Shown here one piece after another: positions 1 to 11,300 of a DNA stretch of 64,000 nt. Origin of the DNA: Liolophura sinensis. Lineage: Eukaryota; Mollusca; Polyplacophora; Chitonida; Chitonidae. Where the stretch lies: the NCBI RefSeq assembly GCF_032854445.1, contig NC_088295.1:72754028-72818027 (forward strand), in the 5' to 3' direction. The position numbers were made by a program, and so were the translations under genes. Under the pieces are notes generated by a model, which saw only the letters and a program-made list of their open reading frames with translations, did not search any database and had not been told where the DNA came from. How positions within the stretch are numbered: position 1 is the stretch's first letter; each line of letters opens with the position of its first letter.

Positions 1-1959
1 CACAAGAGCCCATATTTAATAATGAACCGCCTTGCTGACCTGGATAAGTAACTACATGTGGCATTTTCCCCTTATCAACTTACTGATTGCTAGTCTGTTT
101 TTTTCCTTTACAAACAATTCAGTGACATAAGTGATGTATTAGTTTTTCATTTTCCAGTACTTATGTCTGTGTTAAGATAAAAGCTGACAGAGTTGTACTG
201 CCAGACTATAAGCCAGATCAGAGACTCAACCATACTGGCTAATGTTATCAAGGCCAGTACTATTTGTTCCATTTCCCTTCCATTGCAGAATTGGCAAAAC
301 AGGTAATTAAACATATTAAGGTTAAAAAGAGATTTTCTTGGTTCAACATATCTTAGCTATTCTGAATCTAAAAAAGTTTGCTCTTTTTGGTTTTGTTACG
401 GTACTTCAAAAAAAATGTGATATTTTTATAACGATTTTTATAAATATGCAATGGTATATGGGACTTCAAAACAGCTGTAAACCTTGCCTTAAGCTACACT
501 TTTAAAAATACGGCCTACTTCTGCATACAGTTAGGCCAGATGATATTAGATCAGCTTGTAAACACACTATATTTATTTTAATGAATCATCATAGTGAATT
601 TCAGAGATGGATTCCAAGCTTGAAAACAACTACACATATCACTCAGATATTAACACCATTATAGCTGGTCACTAATCATTACATATACATACGTTTAAAG
701 GTTTGTATAACTATTTTCCTATGAAAGTTCAAACTGTGACACACTCACAAACCATGTGACTAAATATTTAATCTTATTTAAAGCGCACCTGCCAACTAAG
801 GCCATTTCAAAAAATATTTATTTACCAGATTAAAAATTTAGCGCATGTAGTAACACTTTTCACATACTTCAACTATGTCTAGATGTTTGGAGAAGCATAT
901 TACATTTACTATCAAAAGCTACCTTCTTGTTGAGGGATAAGAAAACTTCGGGAGCCAGATGTTCAAAGGTGTATTATAACTTAAGCTCAGTATTAACTTT
1001 AGTACAGACTAAAATACCATTTGATTTGCATTGGTATGATACTGGTATTAGGATTGAAGCCTGGCTCTCTTGAATTGGCTCCTGGTATTTATATGATTAA
1101 TAGCTTCTGATATTTGAATGAGGAGTTCGTCACTCTTTCAAGTATTTAAATTGTAATCATAAAATGTTCAACTTGATAGGACATGAGTAGCCATCAGAAG
1201 CCGGTTGTTCCTTCCGATTTCCTTGATTAATATGAAAACTTAGTTCAATTAAACTTAATGTTGACTGGTGATATTTGTCAAATACTGCCACAATCTACAT
1301 GTATATTTAATGAGGACCTGTCAAATGCCGTCAGCATGACATGTTCCTGTTCCAGCTCATCATAACGACGTCCTAACAAAAATAGTGCGACGCTACAACA
1401 GAAACTAACACAATGTAATGGTGTAGGCTACAATCCATTTTTCATGTAAGAATGGTTCAAAGTCCTTCTTCACACCAGCATCACCTCACGGGATTAAAAA
1501 CATATACTGCCTCCCCATTTAATTAAACTGGTCAAAACAAAAACAATCCATTAACATTTAACTTAGCTCTGTGAATACACATATACTAATTTGTGCATGA
1601 TTGCATATTTTAATATTATAAGTGAAACATGCACAGCATGTGTAAATCGGGCTTAAAAATGTTACGAAGAAAATCAAGTCACAAAACCAGCTTGTTTTCA
1701 TAAGCCTACAGGAAAAGCTGAACAAGTGTCAACTGACATTAGGCCTATCTGTAACTATCTACTGACTAAATTAGTATAGTTTAACAGACAATAATTACTC
1801 TATGCTATTTGCCATTTACATGTACCAATGTTAAAGTGGCATTCCGGGCATAGTTTGATGTGTCCAGCCACACACTACTGTACTAGAACACTAACTATGT
1901 AAGAATGCAGTAAAAAAAAGGTGGGGCACTCAGTTCAAGTTACCTCACTCAAAACTTAC
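1..1959 (-). other. Presumed intron 2 of the EF-hand gene
   Basis: AT-rich sequence following the GTAAGT donor at 1959-1954. I see no open frame, no acceptor followed by EF-hand-like codons, and no recognisable repeat. One TAGGCCTA octamer lies at 1740-1747. Confidence 0.4.
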
Positions 1960-2087
1960 CGGCGATCTGGTCCTCAGAGATCTTCGACTGCAACATGAAA
2001 GAGGAGGCGGTAAATACAGGAATATTAACACAGGGAACAAACGAATGGTTCACTTATATGTTACGATAAAACCAACAAACTTACCAT
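1960..2087 (-). CDS. EF-hand light-chain/calmodulin-family gene, N-terminal exons only (partial)
   Basis: Two small minus-strand exons are visible. The first ends at its start codon (ATG at 2087-2085, A at -3) followed at once by a GTAAGT donor. A 97-nt intron ends in TTTCATGTTGCAG. The second exon (1987-1960, 28 nt) ends in phase 1 before another GTAAGT. Together they read M|SKISEDQIA(E/G). An intron directly after ATG, then a 28-31 nt exon ending in phase 1 within QIA|E, is the known architecture of calmodulin and MYL6-type myosin essential light chain genes; nine codons here match MYL6 better than calmodulin, which has ten. The expected continuation is EF-hands binding Ca2+ or the myosin neck. 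I found no further exon in 1-1959, so intron 2 probably runs past the window edge. The family is inferred from ten residues plus exon structure; a troponin C-like paralogue remains possible. Confidence 0.6.
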
Positions 2088-2240
2088 TTTGGTGTTGTCC
2101 TGTGTGTTATGAGCTTTACAGTGGTTAAGAGTTGAGGCTATCCTACAACGTGAATCACTTCCGGGTGTCGCAATGCGCATGGACAGAAATGACGAATTTT
2201 GGCGCCACTTTCGAGCAGGTGAACGTCACCGAAAACACAC
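2088..2240 (-). promoter_or_regulatory. 5' UTR and likely promoter of the EF-hand gene
   Basis: This stretch directly upstream of the split ATG is more GC/CpG-rich than its surroundings. It includes an ETS-like CTTCCGG near 2158 and an NRF1-like AATGCGCATGG near 2173. The transcription start cannot be placed from sequence alone. Confidence 0.35.
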
Positions 2241-4689
2241 CATTGAAAACACCATTGAAAACGTATAGATTTCATGCATCATTATAGTGTTTGTAGCGAT
2301 TAACCTTGTCAAATATCACACCTTGGCTTTGAGAAAGGCACAACTCTGTTTCATTTTGATGTTAAATTATGCGGCACCGACGCGGATCCAGGAGCTTTAA
2401 AGCGATTCTTTACCAATGCTCGATAGGCGTAGGCCTATATGTCTCTTGGTATCTCGGTCAGTAAGCTTAAGAAATAATGTTCGCGTCAGGGTAGTCTAAT
2501 GGTAGTTTTACATCAAATTGATGTGGAAGAGTTTATATTTTAGGTCGAAGGCGAAGCTTTATTCAATGTAAACAACAACCTCTATCCACCCATAGAACTA
2601 CATTACACCCGTCCAGAAGTCAAACCCTTCTGTCTCGTGATGGGGAGTATCTAACGACTAATATAATGTGCACTTGGCATAGAGCCAAGCAGTACGTTGT
2701 ATGTAATAAAAAGGAATCGAAGGGTAATAGAATTAATGATTTGGGCAAAGTAACCATAACATACATGCAAGACTCGGATTTTAATGAAACCTTGTGAACA
2801 GCTTCAAATAACTGGCCTGGCAGAGGGACATGTATATTAATCTATTAGGCATATATTTTGGCGGTTATTTGCACCTCCAGGTGCGACATTTTTTTTTTTG
2901 GAACAATTCATCACCATGGCGACATATGACCCTAATATGCATGGATTATAGTTATTGTCCCTTTTGCCCTCGGTGTGGGAATTTTAGTATGGATAAGTTT
3001 GCTCGGTGCATGCCTTCTATATAGTTACATAGGCCTATGTAGGCCTATGATCCTTTGAAAACAAACATGGGCTAAAGAACATGTGTATATATATATATAT
3101 ACACATACAGTGTTACCGGTTACAATTAAGACACTTGTGCGTGTGCATGAGTGAAAGTCACAATCGTATGTAAATTGGATCCATGTAGGCCTACATAGAC
3201 ATATAGTCATACAGAATAGTCTATTACGGTGCGCATATTTATGTGCACGTGTATGCATGGTAAGTTATATATAAGCCTACATTCAGGGCAGAATACAGAC
3301 TTTAACTCAGATATTCATGGTAATTATAGGGCATGCTCAAAGTCCTGTCATAAATATTCATGGCGAATGAAACGTCGAATATATAGGCCTACATTTTCGC
3401 AGGATTTGGCGTATATATCATAGCTGACCCTTTCGTTTATCATTTCCCTACCATGTACAGGGAGTGCCAGAGTTAAGATATGGTAGAACTTGTTCTGCTT
3501 ATAAAGCGTCCCGAACCTTAATTTTAGTAACCAAGAACTGTTTAAAAACGCTTCTCCCGCTATCTGAAAGGCAAGAGCTCCCCGGATGGTGTAGCTCCTC
3601 TGCTTCAACATATATTATATTCGGACAAAAAAGTCATCCAGCTCTAAAGGAGCCCTGGATATTAGGTGAACTGACAAATCCGTCACTCACAGACCCACAT
3701 CAGGCCGCCATATACATGTATAAAACGCCCTCAAAGGTTATAGGCTCATAGGTATATAATTTATATGAATTTACTACTTTAATTCATATAATATGTGAAA
3801 TGGAACACATAATTATAAGGAACTCTTGGACTCATACTCGTCTGAAGGCCTTTATTTGTGTTAGTCACGCCCACCACTCCGATTGCGACTTTACGTTCCT
3901 GTTATATGCTACATTGCAGGTTTGGGTTTTTAACACAACCAGACTGGTGTGAGCTAAAGCTGACCCAAGAGTGGCAGGCTTCCTCATTTGAAGCTACACC
4001 ATCGTACGGTTGTAGGTAAAATATGCATCTCTTTTTCATTTTAGTCAACCAGTGTTGTTTCAGACCTGTTATTCTGCTAAAGTCCTCGAGCATGTCCATG
4101 AAAGAGTGAAAAGACATTCTTTTGTCTGCACCCCATCATGTAGTTGTGGTTTGTATTAACGTTGTCTAACAAAAGTTGTTTCCCTTAGTCCACCCAATAA
4201 TCTTAACGTGCAAAAAAACCGAGTGAGAGATTATTCGCTGACAGCTGAACATGTCGATCAGAGGCAAATCGAGGGGTTGCCCCTAACGTTCCCTTCATCC
4301 ACCCAAGCGAAAATTAATTAATGAATAAACGAAAGTAAATTATACACACAAGTAAATAAATGAAAATAAACAATTATGGAGATAGTTTGATTAATTGATA
4401 AAATAAAAATCAATAATTTTTCGTTTAGATGATGGCTTTCAAGTTCAGTTTTATGTGTTCAACTAGCATGCTAGGCATAAATGGTTGCCCTTGACTCTTG
4501 ACGGAGTTCCCCACCATTATGTTACGTTCAGACATGCACAAAGCCATGGGTGGAACGAAACAAAAACCGCGCAAGCGTCTCCACGAACGCCATCTACCGT
4601 TTTACTGGAATATGAAATTTAAATTTTAAAAAATGCTATCCTAATTTCCAAAACGGGAAGAAAACAGCCGTAAAGGGTAAAAAAAAACT

Positions 4690-5230
4690 AACAAAACAGC
4701 TTGAAACCCCTAAATGGCTGTTTAAGTGTGAAAAAAATGGACGAAGCAGTGTATGAAACTTCAACTCTATCTGCAACTTGTCATAGTGAAGCTATATATG
4801 CATTAAGTTCCACTTCAAAATGACAAAATAATTTGAAAAAAAAATTGTCTGGAAAACTGTTATTCCAAAACAGCTCAAAACAGGACAAAAAAGGGCTATA
4901 ATTTTGTCCAAAGTCGTCGAAAGGGCCCGAAGCTTTCTTCATCTGTATAACTTGTCATTGTAAAGAAAATTTCGATTCAATATTTCCGTCAGCATAGTTT
5001 TAAAGGTCTAAATAAAGATATACATTGCCATAATTTTGACCATAATATTTATGAAAGAAATGAAATTGATCTGATGTTAAGTCTTGGTGAATCCATGTAT
5101 ACCAAGATTCACGACGAACTGTTTTAAAAGCCTGTTCAAGTCCAAAAGTGAACAAGCACGGCCACAGTTTTGTCCAAAATGTATATGAAGCCCAGGTATA
5201 TACCGAGTTTCAATTCAATGCAGTGAAATA
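4690..5230. repeat. Diverged tandem-like repeat
   Basis: Related phrases recur about every 190 bp: versions of 'CATCTGTATAACTTGTCATTG' type text, then a 'TTCAATTCAATG/TTTCGATTCAATA' type phrase, with 'ATAATTTTGTCCAAA' and 'ACAGTTTTGTCCAAA' in between. The copies are strongly diverged, so period and copy number are uncertain. Confidence 0.3.
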
Positions 5231-6824
5231 TATGTAGAAAAGAATCCCGGAATACTGTTATGGTAGAGACTGGCAGACGGGTATGTATATAGTCCCTGCA
5301 CCGCCTCCTGGATATATACCCATATAAATCCATATAAATCCAAACAATAATTAGTTTCTCTTCAGATTCCTTTTGAAAATAAAACAAACCAAGCACCTAA
5401 ATTAACCATGCAAGAAAACAGTGAACTTTTTGTGTGGCTTGTGTAATATAAAAGACCACAGCACAGAGCGTATTAAAAACAATAACGTTGACGACGGTAT
5501 GATTAGTTCGCAAATTGTCCCACGTAGCCGGTGAAATTCGGCCCCATGGTATTTTACCTCAGTTAGGGTCTTGTATATACATTGTATAAAATTAACAACG
5601 CACACGCCTCCAGTATTTCCATGCCATAATGCAGAATCGGGTAAAAATGCAGCGATGTTAATTGCAAGTTATTAGCCTTCACTGAACTAGAATTACTCAA
5701 AATAGTGTGTTGTCATCACATTTAATATACAATCACATTAAAACAATACAAAGGGATCAGAACCCGAGGACTAGTAGTCCACCAACAGAATCCGGGTTTA
5801 TGCAGGGATAAAATATAAAAGACTACAAGATGGAGAAAAACAAGACCATACGACAGTGTGATATTTGACAAATGTCCTACCGGTAAAATACGACCTCTTC
5901 TTAATTTACCTCAGTTAGAGTTTTATTCCAACTCTTCATGTATATGCTTAGAAAGCATAAGCTAATGTGTTTCGCAGATGGAATCGAAAGAAGAATACAT
6001 TGATCCATTGATATATATCCCTGATTGATCCAGGCAAGTGTGTCCATTCTGCTGGTAGACTAAGTATGGCCTCTTTGCTTTCTTTTAATGTTGGTGTATG
6101 TTAAATGTGAGGACAACACAAAATTATCCGTAATTCTAGACCAGTGACATCTAATAAATAGCTGTTAACATCACTGCTTTTGTTTTATCTAATTTTGTCG
6201 CCACTGCTCTGGTTTTACTCTCTATGTGGTACGTCTTTAATTAGGTAATTTCTCGTGAACAATTAAGTGAATTTCAGATAGTTCATAATCTCAGGGTATC
6301 TTAAACCGGCATTAAATATTTTTTATAGATTTTTTTAACCCAGTAAAGTTTAGTGAAACTGCGTCTTGATACAGCTTCAGTGCGTCTCGATTATCGACTG
6401 CAAGGTGACGTCACGTTTACCACTCTAACGTCGAAGGTATTTCCCGTACAACAGTTGAAGCAGTAGCCTATGGCAGATTAAAGTGGTGATCTAGTGATAA
6501 ACAGCTTTCTCGGAAATTGGACATACCGGAAGCATATCTCTTCCACTGCTTGAACTGTTCATACAGTAGAGCTACTAGGCGGTAGCTTCCGGAAGGGCTG
6601 TGCTGGTGATTTTGACCCGTATTAAATATTTACAAAATCAAAATAGGATTGTTGTACAACTAGATTCATGCTCAGTTCTGAAACAATGGAAATAAATCTA
6701 ACCACCACTGAGGCTGATCTAGGCATTCGACTGTCGCTGAATTTCATACTTCATATTTGTGGCAATGACAGCAGTGCTGATCTAGTTATCGCGGACGTCA
6801 GAGAAAGCACTTCGGCTTTAACTC

Positions 6825-6997
6825 GTTAAGTTGTCTCAGTGAAGCAACACTAAATAAAAGAGCGGTGGAAATCCGTCCTGCAACAAGGAGGCACATTACA
6901 CGTACATGCACCCTAAGGATTCCTTCGTCGCCATATGACTGAAAAATTGTTGAGTACGACGTTAAACCCCAAGCACTCACTCATTCACTTACTCACC
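6825..6997 (+). mobile_element. SINE family 2 fragment (3' part)
   Basis: Reverse-complement match to the bodies of the copies at 42152 and 51663, including the GAGTACGACGTTAAACCCCAA tail and a (CACT)n-like end (CACTCACTCATTCACTTACTC). The tRNA-like head and half of the body are missing, so the element is 5'-truncated in plus orientation. Confidence 0.75.
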
Positions 6998-7768
6998 TCG
7001 GCTTTAACTATACTTTATAAAAGAAGACAGAAAAAAATCATCCCTTGTATGCAAGACATACAAAGCAGCAAAATTTAAATTCTTCATTTCTCAAAAACTT
7101 AGGCAAAAAAAAAAATCATGTCATAAGATTTAATTAATTCAGTCATTGACCGGTGAGATGCTGTCTTCTCATTCCCATCAACCTTCGGCCTCACTAATGA
7201 ATTTTTCACTGACTTCGACATTTGTTATTTAGAAACTGCTGACTAAACGTTAGTTTAAACGACAAAAAATGTATTTGTATAATTTAAACAGCGTGTTCAA
7301 GTAGGCGTAGGGTCTTCCGGGCGATGAATGGGGTTTGGGCCGAGACGGTATGGTACTGACATAATTTGTGATACCGTCGTTGAATATTACACGGCTTTTA
7401 AAGGCTACATCACAGCTTAGGTCGCGTAATCTGACAGTAACGTGTTTGACTGGATAAAATTCTCAAGATGTCTGCCTCAGTTCACACCAGCCATTTGTGC
7501 AATACTGACATTTTGTTCTACAAGGTGTCTGGTGAAATTTCATTAAAATAATAGCTTTTGAGAAAGCTTGAGAACCCTGCTTTCGATTGAAATATGGCTT
7601 AGCCTGGTGCTGTCTTGGCCATTAAAGCTATCCTCCTACATTCATTTCAGTCTGTATAGACCCAGTCTGTCTTTGTTTCCTGTGAAAACAAAATACCGAC
7701 TTTAAATGATGTCAAAATTCCGCAATGTCGTGTATAAGCTCTTATAAATTGCAGGTCTGGTCGTCGCC

Positions 7769-8137
7769 ATGAGCAACCCTTTGAAAACTGCCGCTTGTGA
7801 GGAAATCGACCGGCATGCCAGTGAGCTTCATGGTCTCAGCCACAGTATCTGGGAACACCCCGAATTAAACTTTGAGGAGAAACACGCGCATCAGGTTTTG
7901 ACAGATTTCTTGGAAAAACAAGGGTTCCACGTGGAGCGCCAATATAAACTGGAGACAGCCTTTAGGGCGACATATGGGGAAGGCCCCGGGCCTCATGTCG
8001 CCTTACTGTGCGAGTATGACGCTCTGCCAGGAATCGGCCATGCCTGTGGACATAATCTTATCGCCCAGGTGGGGGTGGCGGCAGGACTGGGTGCAAAGGC
8101 GGCTTTGAAAGCTTCAGGAAAACATTTTCCGGGCAAG
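7769..8137 (+). CDS. PM20D2: PM20D2 exon 1
   Basis: Encodes residues 1-123, including the first metal-binding segment GHACGHN. Starts at ATG (context GTCGCCATGA) and ends ...FPGK in phase 0 at AAG|GTGAAT. Reading past the donor meets a stop three codons later, supporting the splice. Confidence 0.9.
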
Positions 8138-8343
8138 GTGAATTGAATATGCAGGGATATAGAGAAAGTCGTGTTTGTTGGTATAGGGCATTGCTTTGTC
8201 GCTTAATTATCGTCACCAATGCGTCACAAGCAGTAAGAGCTGCAGAACGTATACAAATCCCCTCTCCAAAACCGGTTTAGAATCTGCGCCTTCTGTGTCC
8301 TGCACATAAAAAGGCTAATTTTGCATAAACGGATGCAGAATTA

Positions 8344-8388
<45 letters not shown>

Positions 8389-11300
8389 TATTTGATTGGT
8401 GTTTTACGCCGTAGGCCTACTCAAGAATATTTCACTTATACGACGGCGGCCAGCATTATGGTGGGTGGAAACCGGGCACAGCCTGGGAGAGACCCACGAC
8501 CATCTGCAGGTTGCTGGCAGACCTTCCCACTTACGGCCGGAGAGGAAGCTAGCATGAGCTGGACTTGAACTCACAGCGACCGCATTGGTGAGAGACTCCT
8601 GGGTCATTACGCTGCGCTGGTGCGCTAACCGACTGAGCCACGGAGGCCCCTATAATTATATATATATATCATAGTTTTGCATCCGTTCTGTTTTGTAGGA
8701 CACAGAAGGCGCATATATGTATATATAGTTCTTTCCATATACAGTAGTAATATCACATGATATATATCACATCATCTCTCTCTCTTTAAACCAGATCACC
8801 GTGCTAGGTACACCTGCAGAGGAGGGAGGGGGTGGGAAGGTTGATCTTATCAACGCTGGCGCCTTTGACGGCGTTGACGTCGCAATGATGGCGCATCCTT
8901 CCAAGGCGACTTTCTCCAAACCAAAATCTTTGGTTATGGACGCGTAAGTTCTTTTAACTCTATCTATTTGCATATATGTCTTGTAGATGGCGTAGCATGT
9001 AGTATCTAGACCTTGTCAGAGATAAGCAAGACATCATGGGTGAACGCGTTATTTGCTTTAAGTTAACATAAAGTTTGCCACTATGTATACATAAAAAAGG
9101 GATATGGAACACAGTTATCACACAAAAATGTGGAAAAAATTCTGTAAAGTTTTGAAAGCCTAGAAGATGAAGGTCAGTATTGTTGATATGGCACTGACGG
9201 ACAATTCACTTGGAGTAGCCATGTTGTGGAAGCCCTTATGAACTTGTCCAGTCACTAGCGCTTGAAAGCGTCACGTGATATTCGGCTGCCACATCAAAGA
9301 ACCTGTTATCTCTCGATTGTCAGTGTGGTTTCTTATAAAGGATAGACAGAAATCGATATAATGAAGTGAATTTTTCGGTTAGTTTAAGTGTTAAACTGAT
9401 GCATTTTGGACCACACATTGATGAGCAGGAAACTGAAAACGGCTGCCCGTGTCACAGTACATACGTGTTGGGCAGGATACTGCAGTAACTTGTCAGGATG
9501 AGCTGGCAAGAAAACCGCCTCAGGAGAGTCATTGCTTGAAGAGAAATATTGTGACTTTGCATTATTTTCCTCAGCAAAGTCAGATTTATTACGAAATTAT
9601 CTTCCCCAAATCTAAATGAAAGAGTCTGTTATGAATCAGAAGTTCCTGCTATGTTCGGTAGATTCCCTTAAGTCGGTACAGCCAGCCAGGCCAAATGCTT
9701 ACACACCCATGTAGGACTTGAACGAGCAGGACAGCTAAAACACAACGCTTGTGTACATGAATAGACCTGACCGAGCGCCAAACTAAAAGAAACATCGGCC
9801 CTGCACGGAGCACGGAACAGAGCTGATCTCTTTGGTTGGGTGTGAGGCGTTTTTGTTTGTATTTTCTCATTGTCACATCGTTTAATACCGAAGATACGGG
9901 AGGGTCCCTAGGCTTTGTGACGTCACTCTAGATGGCTACAACATGGCAAAATGGCGTCACCAAATGAGTGGCTAGGTCATGAAAATTGTTTGCTATTTAT
10001 TTTGTTAATAAGCGGTGTAGAATTTTTAAAATATTTTTAGAACATTTCTGGAGTACTACTTTATTACTTAATCCAGCTTTAGTGGTTGACTTTATGTTCA
10101 CTTTAATATTCTTAATATTAAGTTAATACAGCCCAAATCTTTATGCAAGCCTTATTCTAATTCCCTTTCATTTAAGCTCAGAACAAAATAATTCCGGACC
10201 TATCCGCTGAAACGCTTTTGAACAACTGGGTGTAGGGTACTTTTTATCAATACTTTTGAAATAACGAAAATCTTGGTTATTGCTTTTGTCCACCGGGTGT
10301 ATAACCAAACTGGTTCGTAATGATGGGCCCTGTATAATAATACAAAATCAGAACCCAAAAATAAGGCCCACATGTATATGGTGTTCTCGTCGCTTTCAGG
10401 CGATTATTTAGCTAGGTACATAAATATGATAAATACATAGTGTGCCATTTTTGTTCTGTTTAGGTTCACTATTCAGTACATAGGTAAGGCTGCCCACGCG
10501 TCATCGTCCCCGTGGGAAGGAATCAACGCCCTCGATGCCGCTGTGTTGGCATATCAAAACGTTTCTGTTCTTCGTCAACAGTTTAAACCCACATGGAGGG
10601 TCCACGGTACTTTAAGCCTTGTCCATATCATTATGTTTTACCCTTCAATTTGGCGTGTGCACATGGGTATTTCTCTAAAGCAAGAGTTTTAACGGGTTTG
10701 TTTTCCTGACGAATGTGTAATCTCAAGTGTCCTTGAAAACCAGATGATATATTGTAAGATTCTCCACACGTCTTATAAGCAAATCTTGCTTTTGCAGAAC
10801 GCCACTGAAAGACGCTAAAATATACGTCATCGCGTATGGTAGTTGAATTTCTGGTCGAATATACCTTGGAAATACGACAAAAGCTGAAGTAAAGAGAACA
10901 CATTAACCAGTATAGCTGTTTAGTAAGTTGTTTTGGTACAGGAAGCCAATTGAAGTGGAACCAACATTTGCAAATCATGATATATGGAGATACAGAGAAG
11001 ATGAGTGTAGTATCGTATACGGCAAATGACCTAAAATTTCGCACGTGACTTTCTGTCGTTGACTTTCGCACGAACTGTGTTGGCGGCAAGATGACAGAAG
11101 AGAGTGATTAGCCCCACGCCCGTTTCATTGCCCAGCGCGGCACTTGGCAGGTCTAGCTGCTAACTCTCGCCAGATGAGGTCAAATCACTGACAGTGGGGT
11201 GTGCAAATCTCCCGACTAGTAGGCGTACATGTACATCTCTAAGTATCCCCATAAAAGATATCGTAGAAAGTATCAGGACAGGCGATGTCTATTACAAACC

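Larger units (their letters stand above)
2241..7768. other. Intergenic region without a supported gene
   Basis: AT-rich sequence between the minus-strand EF-hand gene and PM20D2. The short open frames here show no recognisable domain or splice context. It holds five of the window's seven TAGGCCTA octamers (2430, 3030, 3040, 3186, 3384), a short (TA)n at 3087-3102, a degenerate repeat at 4690-5230 and a SINE fragment at 6825-6997. A possible 5'-UTR acceptor (AAATTGCAG) lies 14 nt before the PM20D2 ATG. Confidence 0.5.
8285..8713. mobile_element. Hairpin (inverted-repeat) element in PM20D2 intron 1, split by a SINE
   Basis: TGCGCCTTCTGTGTCCT at 8285-8301 is perfectly inverted at 8697-8713. Inside lies a second, slightly mismatched inverted pair: CGGATGCAGAATTATGATATA on the left (near 8330-8350) and its complement near 8668-8690. 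Between the arms are (TA)n at 8345-8390 and a minus-oriented SINE (8391-8650). Without these the element would be a short hairpin of about 130-160 bp, MITE-like in form. Confidence 0.6.

Noticed and set aside
3464..3751. 95-codon plus-strand frame in the intergenic region
   Set aside because: No recognised family, no matching splice sites, and an overlapping antisense frame of similar length.
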